Shown here: one piece after another, positions 1 to 6,735 of the stretch
Position numbering within the stretch: position 1 is the stretch's first letter
Layout: every line of letters starts with the position of its first letter
DNA from: DAIRET01 sp036795455
Lineage (GTDB): Bacteria > Bacteroidota > Ignavibacteria > Ignavibacteriales > Ignavibacteriaceae
Reading direction: 5' to 3'
DNA length: 11,059 bases
NCBI GenBank assembly: GCA_036795455.1
Contig: DAIRET010000093.1
Location: 1 to 11,059, forward strand
Notes under the pieces: generated by a model
What the model saw: only the letters and a program-made list of their open reading frames with translations
What the model was told of the DNA's origin: nothing
The model's database searches: none
Position numbers and translations under genes: made by a program

Positions 1-134
1 GAATTAGAAAAAACTGAATTCCCTTCAAAGCGGATATCAACAAGTTCATACTTATCTTGTGCTTTAATCTGAGGAATAATTAAAAGGAAAAAAAGAAGCA
101 GTATTGAATGCTTAATTAACTTTTCTTTAATCAT
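1..134 (-). CDS. Omp85/BamA-like outer membrane protein, N-terminus only (partial)
   Basis: Only the first 44 codons are inside the window; the gene runs off the left edge. The visible protein starts MIKEKLIKHS, followed by a hydrophobic stretch of Leu, Phe and Ile and then KAQDKYELV, which is a clear Sec signal peptide with a likely cut before Gln26. The mature start, YELVDIRFEGNSVFSN, has the pattern of a first POTRA strand (I-x-F-x-G-N-x-x-F-S) as in Omp85 proteins such as BamA and TamA. Family knowledge: these proteins have periplasmic POTRA repeats and a C-terminal 16-strand barrel, and insert or export outer-membrane proteins. None of the barrel can be seen here. The ATG overlaps the stop of the upstream lipoprotein gene as ATGA, which implies translational coupling. 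It could also be a patatin-type or other POTRA protein, so the exact subfamily is left open. Confidence 0.6.
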   Translation of the reverse strand, partial: MIKEKLIKHSILLLFFLLIIPQIKAQDKYELVDIRFEGNSVFSN

Positions 135-763
135 AAACTCAACTTGACATCTGTTGACACTATTTTCAACTCCGGATAATCATTTTTAAACAAAGCAATG
201 AAGTAGTCTTTAATGCTATCCTGTTTAATGTTTTTTGAAAGATATAATGAAACCGGTTTGTTAGGTATCATAAAAAGATGCGAATAGTAGACTTGTCTAT
301 CCGGTAAATCAACAAGGTATGCCATTATTTCTCCCCCGCCCGAACCTAAGAAATAGCTTTTTGAATTATAATACAAATAGTTATAGTCTTTATCTATTTT
401 CACTGCTTTGAATTCACTCTCATTCATTGAGCCGTCCAGCAGTTCCGTTTTGTAAACCAATAGAAGTGTATCTTTATACTCCTTGTAAAATGCAAAACGA
501 ATTCCCCATTCTTCATCATTTAACACTTCTATACCTACTGCAACTTTTCTAACAGAATCGACATCAAAGAAATCATATACCACAGCTTCAACACTATCGC
601 CGACTTCCTGTTTGGCAAAATTTAATAATTCTTCCGGGTCATTAAAATCCGGTTTAGAGTGTGGATTTTTACTGTTAAACACATTTTCACACCCGGCAAG
701 AATCAAAACTGCTGCCGCGAAAAGTGTTATTGCTTTACATTTTAATAATAACTTTTGTTCCAT
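131..763 (-). CDS. Small lipoprotein of unknown function
   Basis: This 210-residue protein has a textbook lipoprotein signal: two early lysines, a hydrophobic stretch at about residues 11-22, and the lipobox LAGC with the acylated Cys at position 25. I recognise no named domain in the mature part. It opens with a short Pro/Asn/Ser-rich linker (about 26-42) and then alternates acidic and aromatic beta-like segments, with a GSGGGE turn near the middle. It has no internal cysteine pair or obvious catalytic motif. The start overlaps the end of the L,D-transpeptidase-like gene by 29 bases and no strong Shine-Dalgarno sequence precedes it, so translation is probably coupled to the upstream gene. 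Its stop overlaps the start of the Omp85-like gene (ATGA). The setting suggests a periplasmic or outer-membrane anchored partner in an envelope operon, but that role is inference. Confidence 0.8.
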   Translation of the reverse strand: MEQKLLLKCKAITLFAAAVLILAGCENVFNSKNPHSKPDFNDPEELLNFAKQEVGDSVEAVVYDFFDVDSVRKVAVGIEVLNDEEWGIRFAFYKEYKDTLLLVYKTELLDGSMNESEFKAVKIDKDYNYLYYNSKSYFLGSGGGEIMAYLVDLPDRQVYYSHLFMIPNKPVSLYLSKNIKQDSIKDYFIALFKNDYPELKIVSTDVKLSL

Positions 764-1388
764 TTTTTATAACAGATAATATTTCATCAACATTTTCATT
801 ACTAACGGCTATAGAGCCGTTTGTCCAGTTAAATACAAAGGGTAAATTCTTAAAAACATAATCAAGCTGCCCGATACCGTGAATTCCTATATTCCCGCCG
901 AGCGCTGTTGTGTCGTTAATACATTCACCGTAATAATAATCGAATTTCAATCTGTCGAACTCTTTCTGGGAAACAATCTTTTTCCTCAAACCCTCGGTTG
1001 CATCTTCAAGATTCGGATAATTTAGTTTCAGGAATCTATGATAAATATGGTTAGAATCAATCCTACAAATTCTATATTCTCCAATCGGGGTGGCTCTATC
1101 ATTAACTTTAGATTTAGGTTGACTATTCCTCCCGAAAACAGCGCGGTATTTTTTTACAAGAACTGTATCGGAAAAGAGGTTTACTTCGTTCCTGCTCCTA
1201 TATACAACCAAATGGACATTGCGTAATTCTTTCAAATTTTTTAACTCCATTTCTTCAAACAAAGATTTTTCCCGCATGTTTAATATTATCCCGTAAACAA
1301 CGCAACCGAGTAAAAATAAGATCACACCCCCTGAAAAGAGTATAACGTTTTTTAATAGTTTGATTAGCGCTGTTTTATCAGAAATCAT
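735..1388 (-). CDS. Membrane-anchored L,D-transpeptidase-like (YkuD) protein with Ser in place of the catalytic Cys
   Basis: The 217-residue protein has one N-terminal membrane segment (about residues 13-36) and a periplasmic YkuD-like domain from about residue 58 to 217. Visible family features are a first strand of type VHLVVYRSRNEVNLF, the ATPIGEYRI segment (99-107), IGIHG with His170, and WTNGSIAVSNENVDEI near the end. Characterised YkuD enzymes share H-x2-x(14-17)-[S/T]-H-G-C, and the spacing from His170 to Thr189 fits this. In this protein the residue at the Cys position is Ser192 (codon TCT), and the His before Gly is Asn190. Family knowledge: the Cys is acylated by the donor stem peptide, and such enzymes make 3-3 crosslinks or attach proteins to peptidoglycan. 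Activity here is therefore doubtful. The ATG at 1388 has an AGAAGAAG purine tract directly upstream. This is the first gene of a three-gene overlapping cluster. Confidence 0.8.
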   Translation of the reverse strand: MISDKTALIKLLKNVILFSGGVILFLLGCVVYGIILNMREKSLFEEMELKNLKELRNVHLVVYRSRNEVNLFSDTVLVKKYRAVFGRNSQPKSKVNDRATPIGEYRICRIDSNHIYHRFLKLNYPNLEDATEGLRKKIVSQKEFDRLKFDYYYGECINDTTALGGNIGIHGIGQLDYVFKNLPFVFNWTNGSIAVSNENVDEILSVIKNGTKVIIKM

Positions 1389-1410
1389 CTTCTTCTATTA
1401 GAGTAAAAAT

Positions 1411-1425
1411 ATTTTGTTACAAAAT
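1411..1425. promoter_or_regulatory. Perfect inverted repeat in the divergent intergenic region (candidate operator)
   Basis: The 186-base gap between the divergent genes at 1388 (minus) and 1575 (plus) contains ATTTTG-TTA-CAAAAT, a perfect 6+6 inverted repeat with a 3-base spacer. It lies 23 bases upstream of the minus-strand start codon. It could be a binding site for a dimeric regulator, but in AT-rich DNA such a short repeat can arise by chance. A second weak hairpin (CCGCTT 1481-1486 with AAGCGG 1498-1503) lies nearer the plus-strand gene. No convincing promoter hexamers could be assigned in the gap. Confidence 0.25.
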
Positions 1426-1574
1426 TTATACCTGGCGGAAGGATTTTCCAAAAATTACAAAACATTTATTTGCCGGTCAACCGCTTATTTTTTTCTAAAG
1501 CGGAAACAGTAGCGAAATTCGTATATTCCCCATGTAAATTTAGGTTTTTCCCTTTGAACGAAAAGGATAGAAAG

Positions 1575-3326
1575 ATGAAAAATAAAACGCTCCGGTTGAT
1601 TCTAGTTTTTGTTTTTGCTTTTGCAACACTTTTGTTCTCACAGACTATTCCCTACCAGTACGGTTGGCCCCGCCAGGCAAGCGACGATTGGGGTTTGTAT
1701 TACAATTCCCCGACAATAGCTGATTTTAATAATGACGGTTCATTGAATATCTCCGTTACAAAAAGTTTTGCCACCCCGTTGTTATATTCATGGAAAAGTA
1801 ACGGTACATATTTAATCGGTTTCCCGATTTCACTTCCGACGGGTAATCTTCAAAATAGCGGCTCTATAGAAATTTCCGCAGCAGGTGATGTTGATGGAGA
1901 CAGCCTGATGGAGCTTGTCTTCGGTGATGAAAACGGACAGATATTTGTCGTAAAACCAAACGGTACGATGGCGGTAAATACTCCAATTTATACAGGTGCA
2001 ACAAGAAAATCTACAACCCCGGCTCTCGTTGATCTTGACGAAGATGGCAAACTGGAAATAATTATTACTACCTACGAAAGAGAATCTCCTTACAATGATG
2101 CAAAACTACATGTATTCCAATGGAATGGAAACGGCTTTTCCGATTTCGCGGGATTTCCTATCGGTTTTACATACGGCTCTGATAGCGCACCGGTAGTTGG
2201 TGATATTGATAATGACGGGAAATATGAAATCATCTATGTTTCAAGCGGACAGATATCCGATTCAATGATGACACAACTGAATGCAATTAATTTAAAAGGA
2301 GGATTGCTGGATGGATTCCCCATAAATATTTCATACAATCCCCTCGGTTCAACTCCGGCACTTTATGACTTGAATAAAGACGGCAACCTCGAAATATTGA
2401 TTAAAGCTAAAGCAATAGACCCGGATATAAATGGAATATTTGCTTTCGACCATCAAGGAAAATCTTTTGGTAGTTTTCCCATTCCTGTTGAGAGCGGACA
2501 TCCTTTCTCCAATGTTGCTATTGCAGATATGGATGGAGACGGTGAACCGGAAATAGCATACGGCAGCGTTATGGCAGTTGACAGCGGTAAAGCATGGGCT
2601 TGGAAATTAGATGGAACACTTTTACCGAATTATCCTCAAAAAATTTTTGCTACCTGGGTTGACGGTGCAGTCGCTCTCGGCGATGTAAGCGGTGATAGTC
2701 TGCCCGATGTAATTGTACCAACAAGTAAAGGTTTTATTTATGCTTTCGATAAAAACGGCTTACTTGTACCGGGATTTCCGCTTCAAGCCGAGAATGTTCA
2801 CGTAGTTGTTGGATTTGAAACTTCACCCACAATTATTGATATTGACGGAGACGGCGATGTAGAAATATTTGCAGGCTCGCTCAACCGCAGAGTTTACGGA
2901 TGGGATACGCCGGGGATTATGAGCCAGAATATTTGGTCAACTTACAAAGGGAATGCCCAACGAACAGGTGGAATGTTGAAAGGATTCGGAACAACAAGCA
3001 TTAAGAACAAGGCAGAATTAATAAATTCATTCTCGCTTGAACAAAACTACCCCAACCCGTTCAACCCGGTAACAACGATAAAGTATTCAGTTCCATCAAT
3101 AGCGAAAAGTGGAGTCTTAAATACGCAGTCTAATGCGGAAGCAGATGTGAAACTGATTGTATATGATATTCTTGGAAATGAGGTGGTTACACTCGTTGAT
3201 GAGATTAAAGCTCCCGGCAATTATGAAACTAAGTTTAATGCAGAAAATTTATCGAGCGGAATATACTTTTACCGGTTACAAGCCGGAAGTTTTATTCAAA
3301 TACGGAAAATGCTTTTGTTAAAATAG
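1575..3326 (+). CDS. Secreted FG-GAP/VCBS-type beta-propeller protein with T9SS C-terminal sorting domain
   Basis: This 583-residue protein has a signal peptide at about 1-22, probably cut before Gln23. It is followed by at least seven short repeats of the FG-GAP/VCBS type, each with a calcium-loop-like D-x-[DN]-x-D-G core followed by a hydrophobic strand: ADFNNDG (49-55), then DVDGDS, DLDEDG, DIDNDG, DLNKDG, DMDGDG and DIDGDGD. A further copy, DVSGDS, is degenerate. This predicts a bladed propeller like the integrin alpha N-terminus. From residue 486 onward, FSLEQNYPNPFNPVTTIKYS begins a type A sorting domain that ends in a short Lys-rich tail (RKMLLLK). Family knowledge: such domains direct export through the type IX secretion system and surface attachment. 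The start at 1575 was chosen over an in-frame ATG at 1470 because it begins the signal peptide and has AAAAGGA 8 bases upstream. Ligand unknown; adhesion or substrate binding is possible. Confidence 0.9.
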   Translation: MKNKTLRLILVFVFAFATLLFSQTIPYQYGWPRQASDDWGLYYNSPTIADFNNDGSLNISVTKSFATPLLYSWKSNGTYLIGFPISLPTGNLQNSGSIEISAAGDVDGDSLMELVFGDENGQIFVVKPNGTMAVNTPIYTGATRKSTTPALVDLDEDGKLEIIITTYERESPYNDAKLHVFQWNGNGFSDFAGFPIGFTYGSDSAPVVGDIDNDGKYEIIYVSSGQISDSMMTQLNAINLKGGLLDGFPINISYNPLGSTPALYDLNKDGNLEILIKAKAIDPDINGIFAFDHQGKSFGSFPIPVESGHPFSNVAIADMDGDGEPEIAYGSVMAVDSGKAWAWKLDGTLLPNYPQKIFATWVDGAVALGDVSGDSLPDVIVPTSKGFIYAFDKNGLLVPGFPLQAENVHVVVGFETSPTIIDIDGDGDVEIFAGSLNRRVYGWDTPGIMSQNIWSTYKGNAQRTGGMLKGFGTTSIKNKAELINSFSLEQNYPNPFNPVTTIKYSVPSIAKSGVLNTQSNAEADVKLIVYDILGNEVVTLVDEIKAPGNYETKFNAENLSSGIYFYRLQAGSFIQIRKMLLLK

Positions 3327-3370
3327 GAAGCATAAAAAACTGAACGATAGCCGGTAGTGAGAGCAATTGA

Positions 3371-4534
3371 TTAATTCAAGTTGTGCTTGCTTTCAAGTAT
3401 TCGTTTTAATTCTCTGTTATTAATTTCCGTAGGAATTCCGGTTGAATGCCAATGTTTTTTACAGCCGCTATATTCCAGAAGTACGCACTGTGCCGGAATG
3501 TTGTATCTTTTAAGTTCCCAGCCACCTTCAACAAGCGTTGTTACACATGCAGAAGCAATTACACCGCATTTGCTTTCTCCTTCCTTCGGAGACCAGAGTG
3601 ATAAATCGGAAGCATGTGGAATAATGTAAACTTCGAAGTGCTTCTTCTTTCCCATTTCTCTTAGTTGATTTACCCGGCAACTCGAAGTACAACCGGTACA
3701 TTTCAAACCTTTTTCTTCTTTTTTTGCTTTACAACCATGATTCAAATGTATCCGCATACAACCGGGCAGTAATAGAGCAGTCGGCCCTGTTTCAACAAAT
3801 TCTTTCTTAAATGCACGATTCATCAACTCCGCTCCGACCATGTTAAGATGATATTCTATTCTTGGACGGGAACAAGAAATTCTATCTTCTCTCCATAAAT
3901 ATTTCTTTTTGTTTTCACTTACAAAAGAATCAACATTTTTAGAATACTTTCCCAGTACTTCGTAAGAGCGGGACTCGAACCATGCTGTAAATCTTCTGAT
4001 AGCTTTTATATTCATTTCAAATTTTTCATTACTAAAAGTACCCCAGAAAGCCCGCCAGTTCACAAAACGAATTGCTTCTTCTTTGAATTCTCCCGTAGCT
4101 TCAAACCATAAGCAGACTCTATCCAGCATTTCAAGTTGTGGTAATGAGACTTCTTCTTTTTTATTCCGAGGAAGCAAAACAGCGGTGGTTAAAATACCTC
4201 TTGTAAGATCAATTAAAGGTTTTACGTTTTGATGTTTTTTTCTCCATTCGCCCATCTTCGAAAGTGTTACAAAAGGAGCAAAACTTACGGAGAGAGCATA
4301 GGGAGCATAAATCCGCCACAGTATTCCGAAACTCAATAGCTCAAGTATGTACTCTTCTTTTTCTCTGACTTTTTCAATTTTGTATTCTTTTATGTAAGAG
4401 ATAAACTCATCAACATATGGAGAGATTGTATGTTCTGCATATAACAAAACTTCATCAGTAAGTTTTCTTATTTCGCCATAATATTCTTCCGAGTCTTTAT
4501 TTTCTGTTTGTAAACTATATGTAACTGCTTCCAT
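3371..4534 (-). CDS. DUF116 family cysteine-rich protein
   Basis: The 387-residue protein matches the DUF116 family by its C-terminal half (about residues 220-385): LLLPGCMRIHLNHGC, then KCTGCTSSCRVNQLRE, IIPHASDLSLW, CGVIASAC and PAQCVLLEYSGCKKHW. Cysteines fall at 259, 268, 279, 282, 286, 323, 330, 350 and 358, including a CxxCxxxC cluster at 279-286. This looks like a metal or iron-sulfur site, although I know of no proven biochemical role for the family. The first 200 residues are helical and rich in charged residues, with no recognised domain and no signal peptide, so a cytoplasmic location is likely. A Shine-Dalgarno sequence AAAGGAAAG lies about 6 bases before the ATG. It is on the same strand as the thiamine operon, 111 bases after the symporter stop, and converges on the propeller gene across only 44 bases in which I see no terminator hairpin. 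Confidence 0.8.
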   Translation of the reverse strand: MEAVTYSLQTENKDSEEYYGEIRKLTDEVLLYAEHTISPYVDEFISYIKEYKIEKVREKEEYILELLSFGILWRIYAPYALSVSFAPFVTLSKMGEWRKKHQNVKPLIDLTRGILTTAVLLPRNKKEEVSLPQLEMLDRVCLWFEATGEFKEEAIRFVNWRAFWGTFSNEKFEMNIKAIRRFTAWFESRSYEVLGKYSKNVDSFVSENKKKYLWREDRISCSRPRIEYHLNMVGAELMNRAFKKEFVETGPTALLLPGCMRIHLNHGCKAKKEEKGLKCTGCTSSCRVNQLREMGKKKHFEVYIIPHASDLSLWSPKEGESKCGVIASACVTTLVEGGWELKRYNIPAQCVLLEYSGCKKHWHSTGIPTEINNRELKRILESKHNLN

Positions 4535-4558
4535 GTAATCTTTCCTTTTTCAATGGCA

Positions 4559-4566
4559 CAAAATTA
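4559..4566 (-). promoter_or_regulatory. Possible Bacteroidota-type -7 element before the DUF116 gene
   Basis: On the minus strand this site reads TAATTTTG, which matches the Bacteroidota primary-sigma -7 consensus TAnnTTTG exactly. It is 25 bases upstream of the DUF116 ATG. No TTTG is present at the usual -33 position, so only half of the promoter is supported. If real, it would let the gene be transcribed independently of the thiamine operon. Confidence 0.3.
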
Positions 4567-4645
4567 CAACAATAACCATATAGACTTTATTTAATTTCTG
4601 TTCTCCGGTAAAAGTATTTGATGGAAGGTTAATAAGTAATAAAAC

Positions 4646-6031
4646 TTATATCCTCTTTTTTATCCAAAAGAGAAGAGCGAAAAAAGGGATTGAGAGTATT
4701 CCGGCTATCATTGGTTCAATCATGCTTAACATTTCATTTTCAATGATGGGTCTTACTAAAAACCATACAGCACTTATGATTACCGAAAACACAGAGAGCA
4801 GAACAATTTCATTCTTAACGAACTTTAATTTTTCGCTATATGATATAAATATTAAAACAAGTAAACCGGGAATACAAATCGAACCAAGGATGTACCAAAT
4901 TTCAATAACCGAAGAAACGAGACAAGCTATAGTAATTGAAAACAGGGCAGTAATCAACAAACCGATGTTAGTATATTTTTTAATACTCTTTTCATTTTTT
5001 TCTTTCGATAATGCAAAGAATAAATCCTTTCCGATTGTGGATGCCGAAAGGAAAAGAAAACTATTTGCAGTCGAGAGAATAGTAGCAAACATTGCCGCAT
5101 AAAAGAAACCTTTTACACCGGGATTCAACACCTTTTCTGCAAGTAATGGATAAGATAGAACAGGAGTAGAAAGATTGGGAAGAATAGCCTTTGAGTATAG
5201 TCCGATACTGTTAGTTAGAAAATCGAACAATGCCCAGAAAAGTATCGAAATAATAATTCCCCATTTAGCTACGTTTGCATTTTTAGCGGCATAAGTTCTT
5301 TGATGAAAACCCGGGTCTGCGAATGTCCATAACGCAATTAAGAACCAAACGACAATAAATAACGGAGAGGCTCCGCCTGTCAAAGTCAAATGCTCTTTCG
5401 GTAAAGATTCGACAAGAAATTCTACTCCACCGAACGAAGTAGTAAGAATAAAAAATACTACAATAAATCCGCCGAACATCACAAAAAAAAGAAAAGAATC
5501 AACAAATACATTTGAACGGAAACCGCCGAAAAAAAGATAGACGATTGAGAGAGTAACCGCTATAATCAATGCTGTTAGAAGATCAACAGGGAAGATTAGA
5601 GTTAATAGATTACCTAGCATGAGCAGATATGGTGCCGGTGAAACTAATACAAACACAAGAAATGCCGACCATAAACCTGCATTCCTTCCGAATGTAAGTG
5701 TGATTTTGTCGGGGATTGTATAAAGGGATGAATTACGAATTTTTTTTGCGAGAAAAACTGCAAAAAGTAAAGCAAAAAAATAGTAGGGTAAACCTTGAGT
5801 AAACCATGAAGCTAAACCATACCTATAAGTAAACTCCCCTACTCCAAGTATTCCCCCATACCAGGTTGAAACGTTTACAAGCACGAATAAGAATAAATTC
5901 AAGTTTCTACCGGAGAGCAAAAATCCTTCCGCATCATTTCTACTTTTCCGTCCTGCAATAAAACCGATTAAAACAAGAATTGAAAAGAATGATAGAATTA
6001 TTATTGTGTCAATACTGCTAAAGGAGATCAT
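4646..6031 (-). CDS. Sodium:solute symporter (SSS family), candidate thiamine transporter
   Basis: The 461-residue, highly hydrophobic protein has about 12-13 membrane helices. SSS-family features visible are the LSGRNLN loop followed by the STWYGGILGVGEF helix (about 55-67), the polar DPGFHQRTYAAKN segment in mid-protein, and MFATILSTANSFLFLSAS followed by GKDLF, where the Ser/Thr pair corresponds to the sodium-2 site of this fold. The length fits the family (about 450-550). Family knowledge: members couple sodium entry to uptake of sugars, amino acids or vitamins such as pantothenate. Inference: its start overlaps the thiamine pyrophosphokinase gene by 14 bases, in an operon headed by a TPP riboswitch, so thiamine (or a precursor) is the likely substrate. 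No good Shine-Dalgarno sequence precedes the ATG, consistent with coupling to the upstream stop. The symporter assignment is firm; the substrate is not proven. Confidence 0.9.
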   Translation of the reverse strand: MISFSSIDTIIILSFFSILVLIGFIAGRKSRNDAEGFLLSGRNLNLFLFVLVNVSTWYGGILGVGEFTYRYGLASWFTQGLPYYFFALLFAVFLAKKIRNSSLYTIPDKITLTFGRNAGLWSAFLVFVLVSPAPYLLMLGNLLTLIFPVDLLTALIIAVTLSIVYLFFGGFRSNVFVDSFLFFVMFGGFIVVFFILTTSFGGVEFLVESLPKEHLTLTGGASPLFIVVWFLIALWTFADPGFHQRTYAAKNANVAKWGIIISILFWALFDFLTNSIGLYSKAILPNLSTPVLSYPLLAEKVLNPGVKGFFYAAMFATILSTANSFLFLSASTIGKDLFFALSKEKNEKSIKKYTNIGLLITALFSITIACLVSSVIEIWYILGSICIPGLLVLIFISYSEKLKFVKNEIVLLSVFSVIISAVWFLVRPIIENEMLSMIEPMIAGILSIPFFALLFWIKKRI

Positions 6032-6671
6032 GCTTTATTACCGTTCCGGTTTCTCTTATTACCAGAATTATTCCGCCGTTTACTTTCAACTCAACTGTTT
6101 CACAACTACTCACATTACTGATACTCTCATTTCTACCGAAGTGCAGATTTGTATTTTTCATAGCATATTTCAATCCTCTGGAAGTTACAACCGTCCTATC
6201 ATCGAATCCGAAAAATGATAAGACTTCCCCTCTTACTGATTTAATTTTAACATCTCCCTTTACTGGTAATAATAAAGAATAATTTGTTAGGATAGTAAGT
6301 CTTATTTTATTGAAAAATTTTATAGGCAGGCTAAAATTACCAAGCGAATGGTCAACCCGTTTGCCTGAAGCAGACAAAACAACTGCATCTGTAAAACGAT
6401 TTTTAACGGCAAACTTAATTGCTTTTTCAAGGTCGGTATCGCTTTGCCTTTTTATTTTAATGATACGGGATTTGCTCTTAAGCTTATCAATTGCATTTTT
6501 ATCAATTGAATCCAAATCCCCTATAACAATATCCGGTATTAGTCCAAGTTTCAATGCAATGCTTGTACCGCCGTCAGCACAAATAATAGTTTTATATCCT
6601 TTCTTTTTAAGAAAGGAGACAATTCTTTTTTTAGGCGCTTCCCCGTTAGCAATGATTATACATTTTTTCAT
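6018..6671 (-). CDS. thiN: Thiamine pyrophosphokinase
   Basis: The 217-residue enzyme transfers pyrophosphate from ATP to thiamine, making TPP in the cytoplasm. The N-terminal catalytic half shows the family signatures in order: CADGGTS (31-37), PDIVIGDLDSI (46-56), QSDTDLEKA (76-84) and GKRVDHSLGN (103-112). The Asp residues of GDLDS and SDTD are those expected to bind magnesium and ATP. The C-terminal half is the beta-rich thiamine-binding domain, with RGLKYAM (165-171) and the GRNESISN segment (179-186) that closes the family's thiamine pocket. The length is typical (about 210-220). An AAAGGA Shine-Dalgarno sequence lies upstream of the ATG. It sits 64 bases after the TonB receptor and overlaps the symporter by 14 bases, so the three form an operon for thiamine salvage under the TPP riboswitch. 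The product TPP would feed back on the leader. Confidence 0.95.
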   Translation of the reverse strand: MKKCIIIANGEAPKKRIVSFLKKKGYKTIICADGGTSIALKLGLIPDIVIGDLDSIDKNAIDKLKSKSRIIKIKRQSDTDLEKAIKFAVKNRFTDAVVLSASGKRVDHSLGNFSLPIKFFNKIRLTILTNYSLLLPVKGDVKIKSVRGEVLSFFGFDDRTVVTSRGLKYAMKNTNLHFGRNESISNVSSCETVELKVNGGIILVIRETGTVIKHDLL

Positions 6672-6693
6672 TTCTGTTTTCCTTTGAAAATGC

Positions 6694-6728
6694 TCCCTCC
6701 AAAGATAATTGAATCAAATATGGAGGGA
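6694..6728 (-). other. Intercistronic hairpin between the receptor and the kinase genes
   Basis: The gap after the receptor stop codon contains a perfect 8-bp inverted repeat, TCCCTCCA with TGGAGGGA, separated by 19 bases. It is the only G+C-rich stretch in that gap. In the transcript it is followed by GCATTTTC rather than a run of U, so it is a weak candidate for termination. It fits better as a stem that protects or limits one side of the mRNA, giving unequal amounts of receptor and kinase message. Confidence 0.5.
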
Positions 6729-6735
6729 CATCAAT

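Noticed and set aside
1290..1312. Possible lipobox (LLGC) in the YkuD-like protein.
   Set aside because: The Cys29 lies inside a long membrane helix after a 28-residue lead, and Leu at the -2 position is atypical. A simple membrane anchor is more likely.
1470..1574. An in-frame ATG at 1470 that would add 35 residues to the propeller protein.
   Set aside because: The added residues come before a perfect signal peptide and have no family character. The ATG at 1575 has a good Shine-Dalgarno sequence and begins the signal peptide.
3327..3370. Expected bidirectional terminator between the convergent propeller and DUF116 genes.
   Set aside because: No convincing hairpin with a T-run could be found in the 44 bases.
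4632..4649. ATAAGT/ACTTAT inverted repeat at the symporter stop codon, as a terminator.
   Set aside because: It has only six AT-rich pairs, overlaps the stop codon and lacks a following U-run.
4722..5102. Plus-strand open frames opposite the symporter, kinase and receptor genes.
   Set aside because: They lie antisense to clearly conserved coding regions and show no domain, signal or ribosome binding site of their own.
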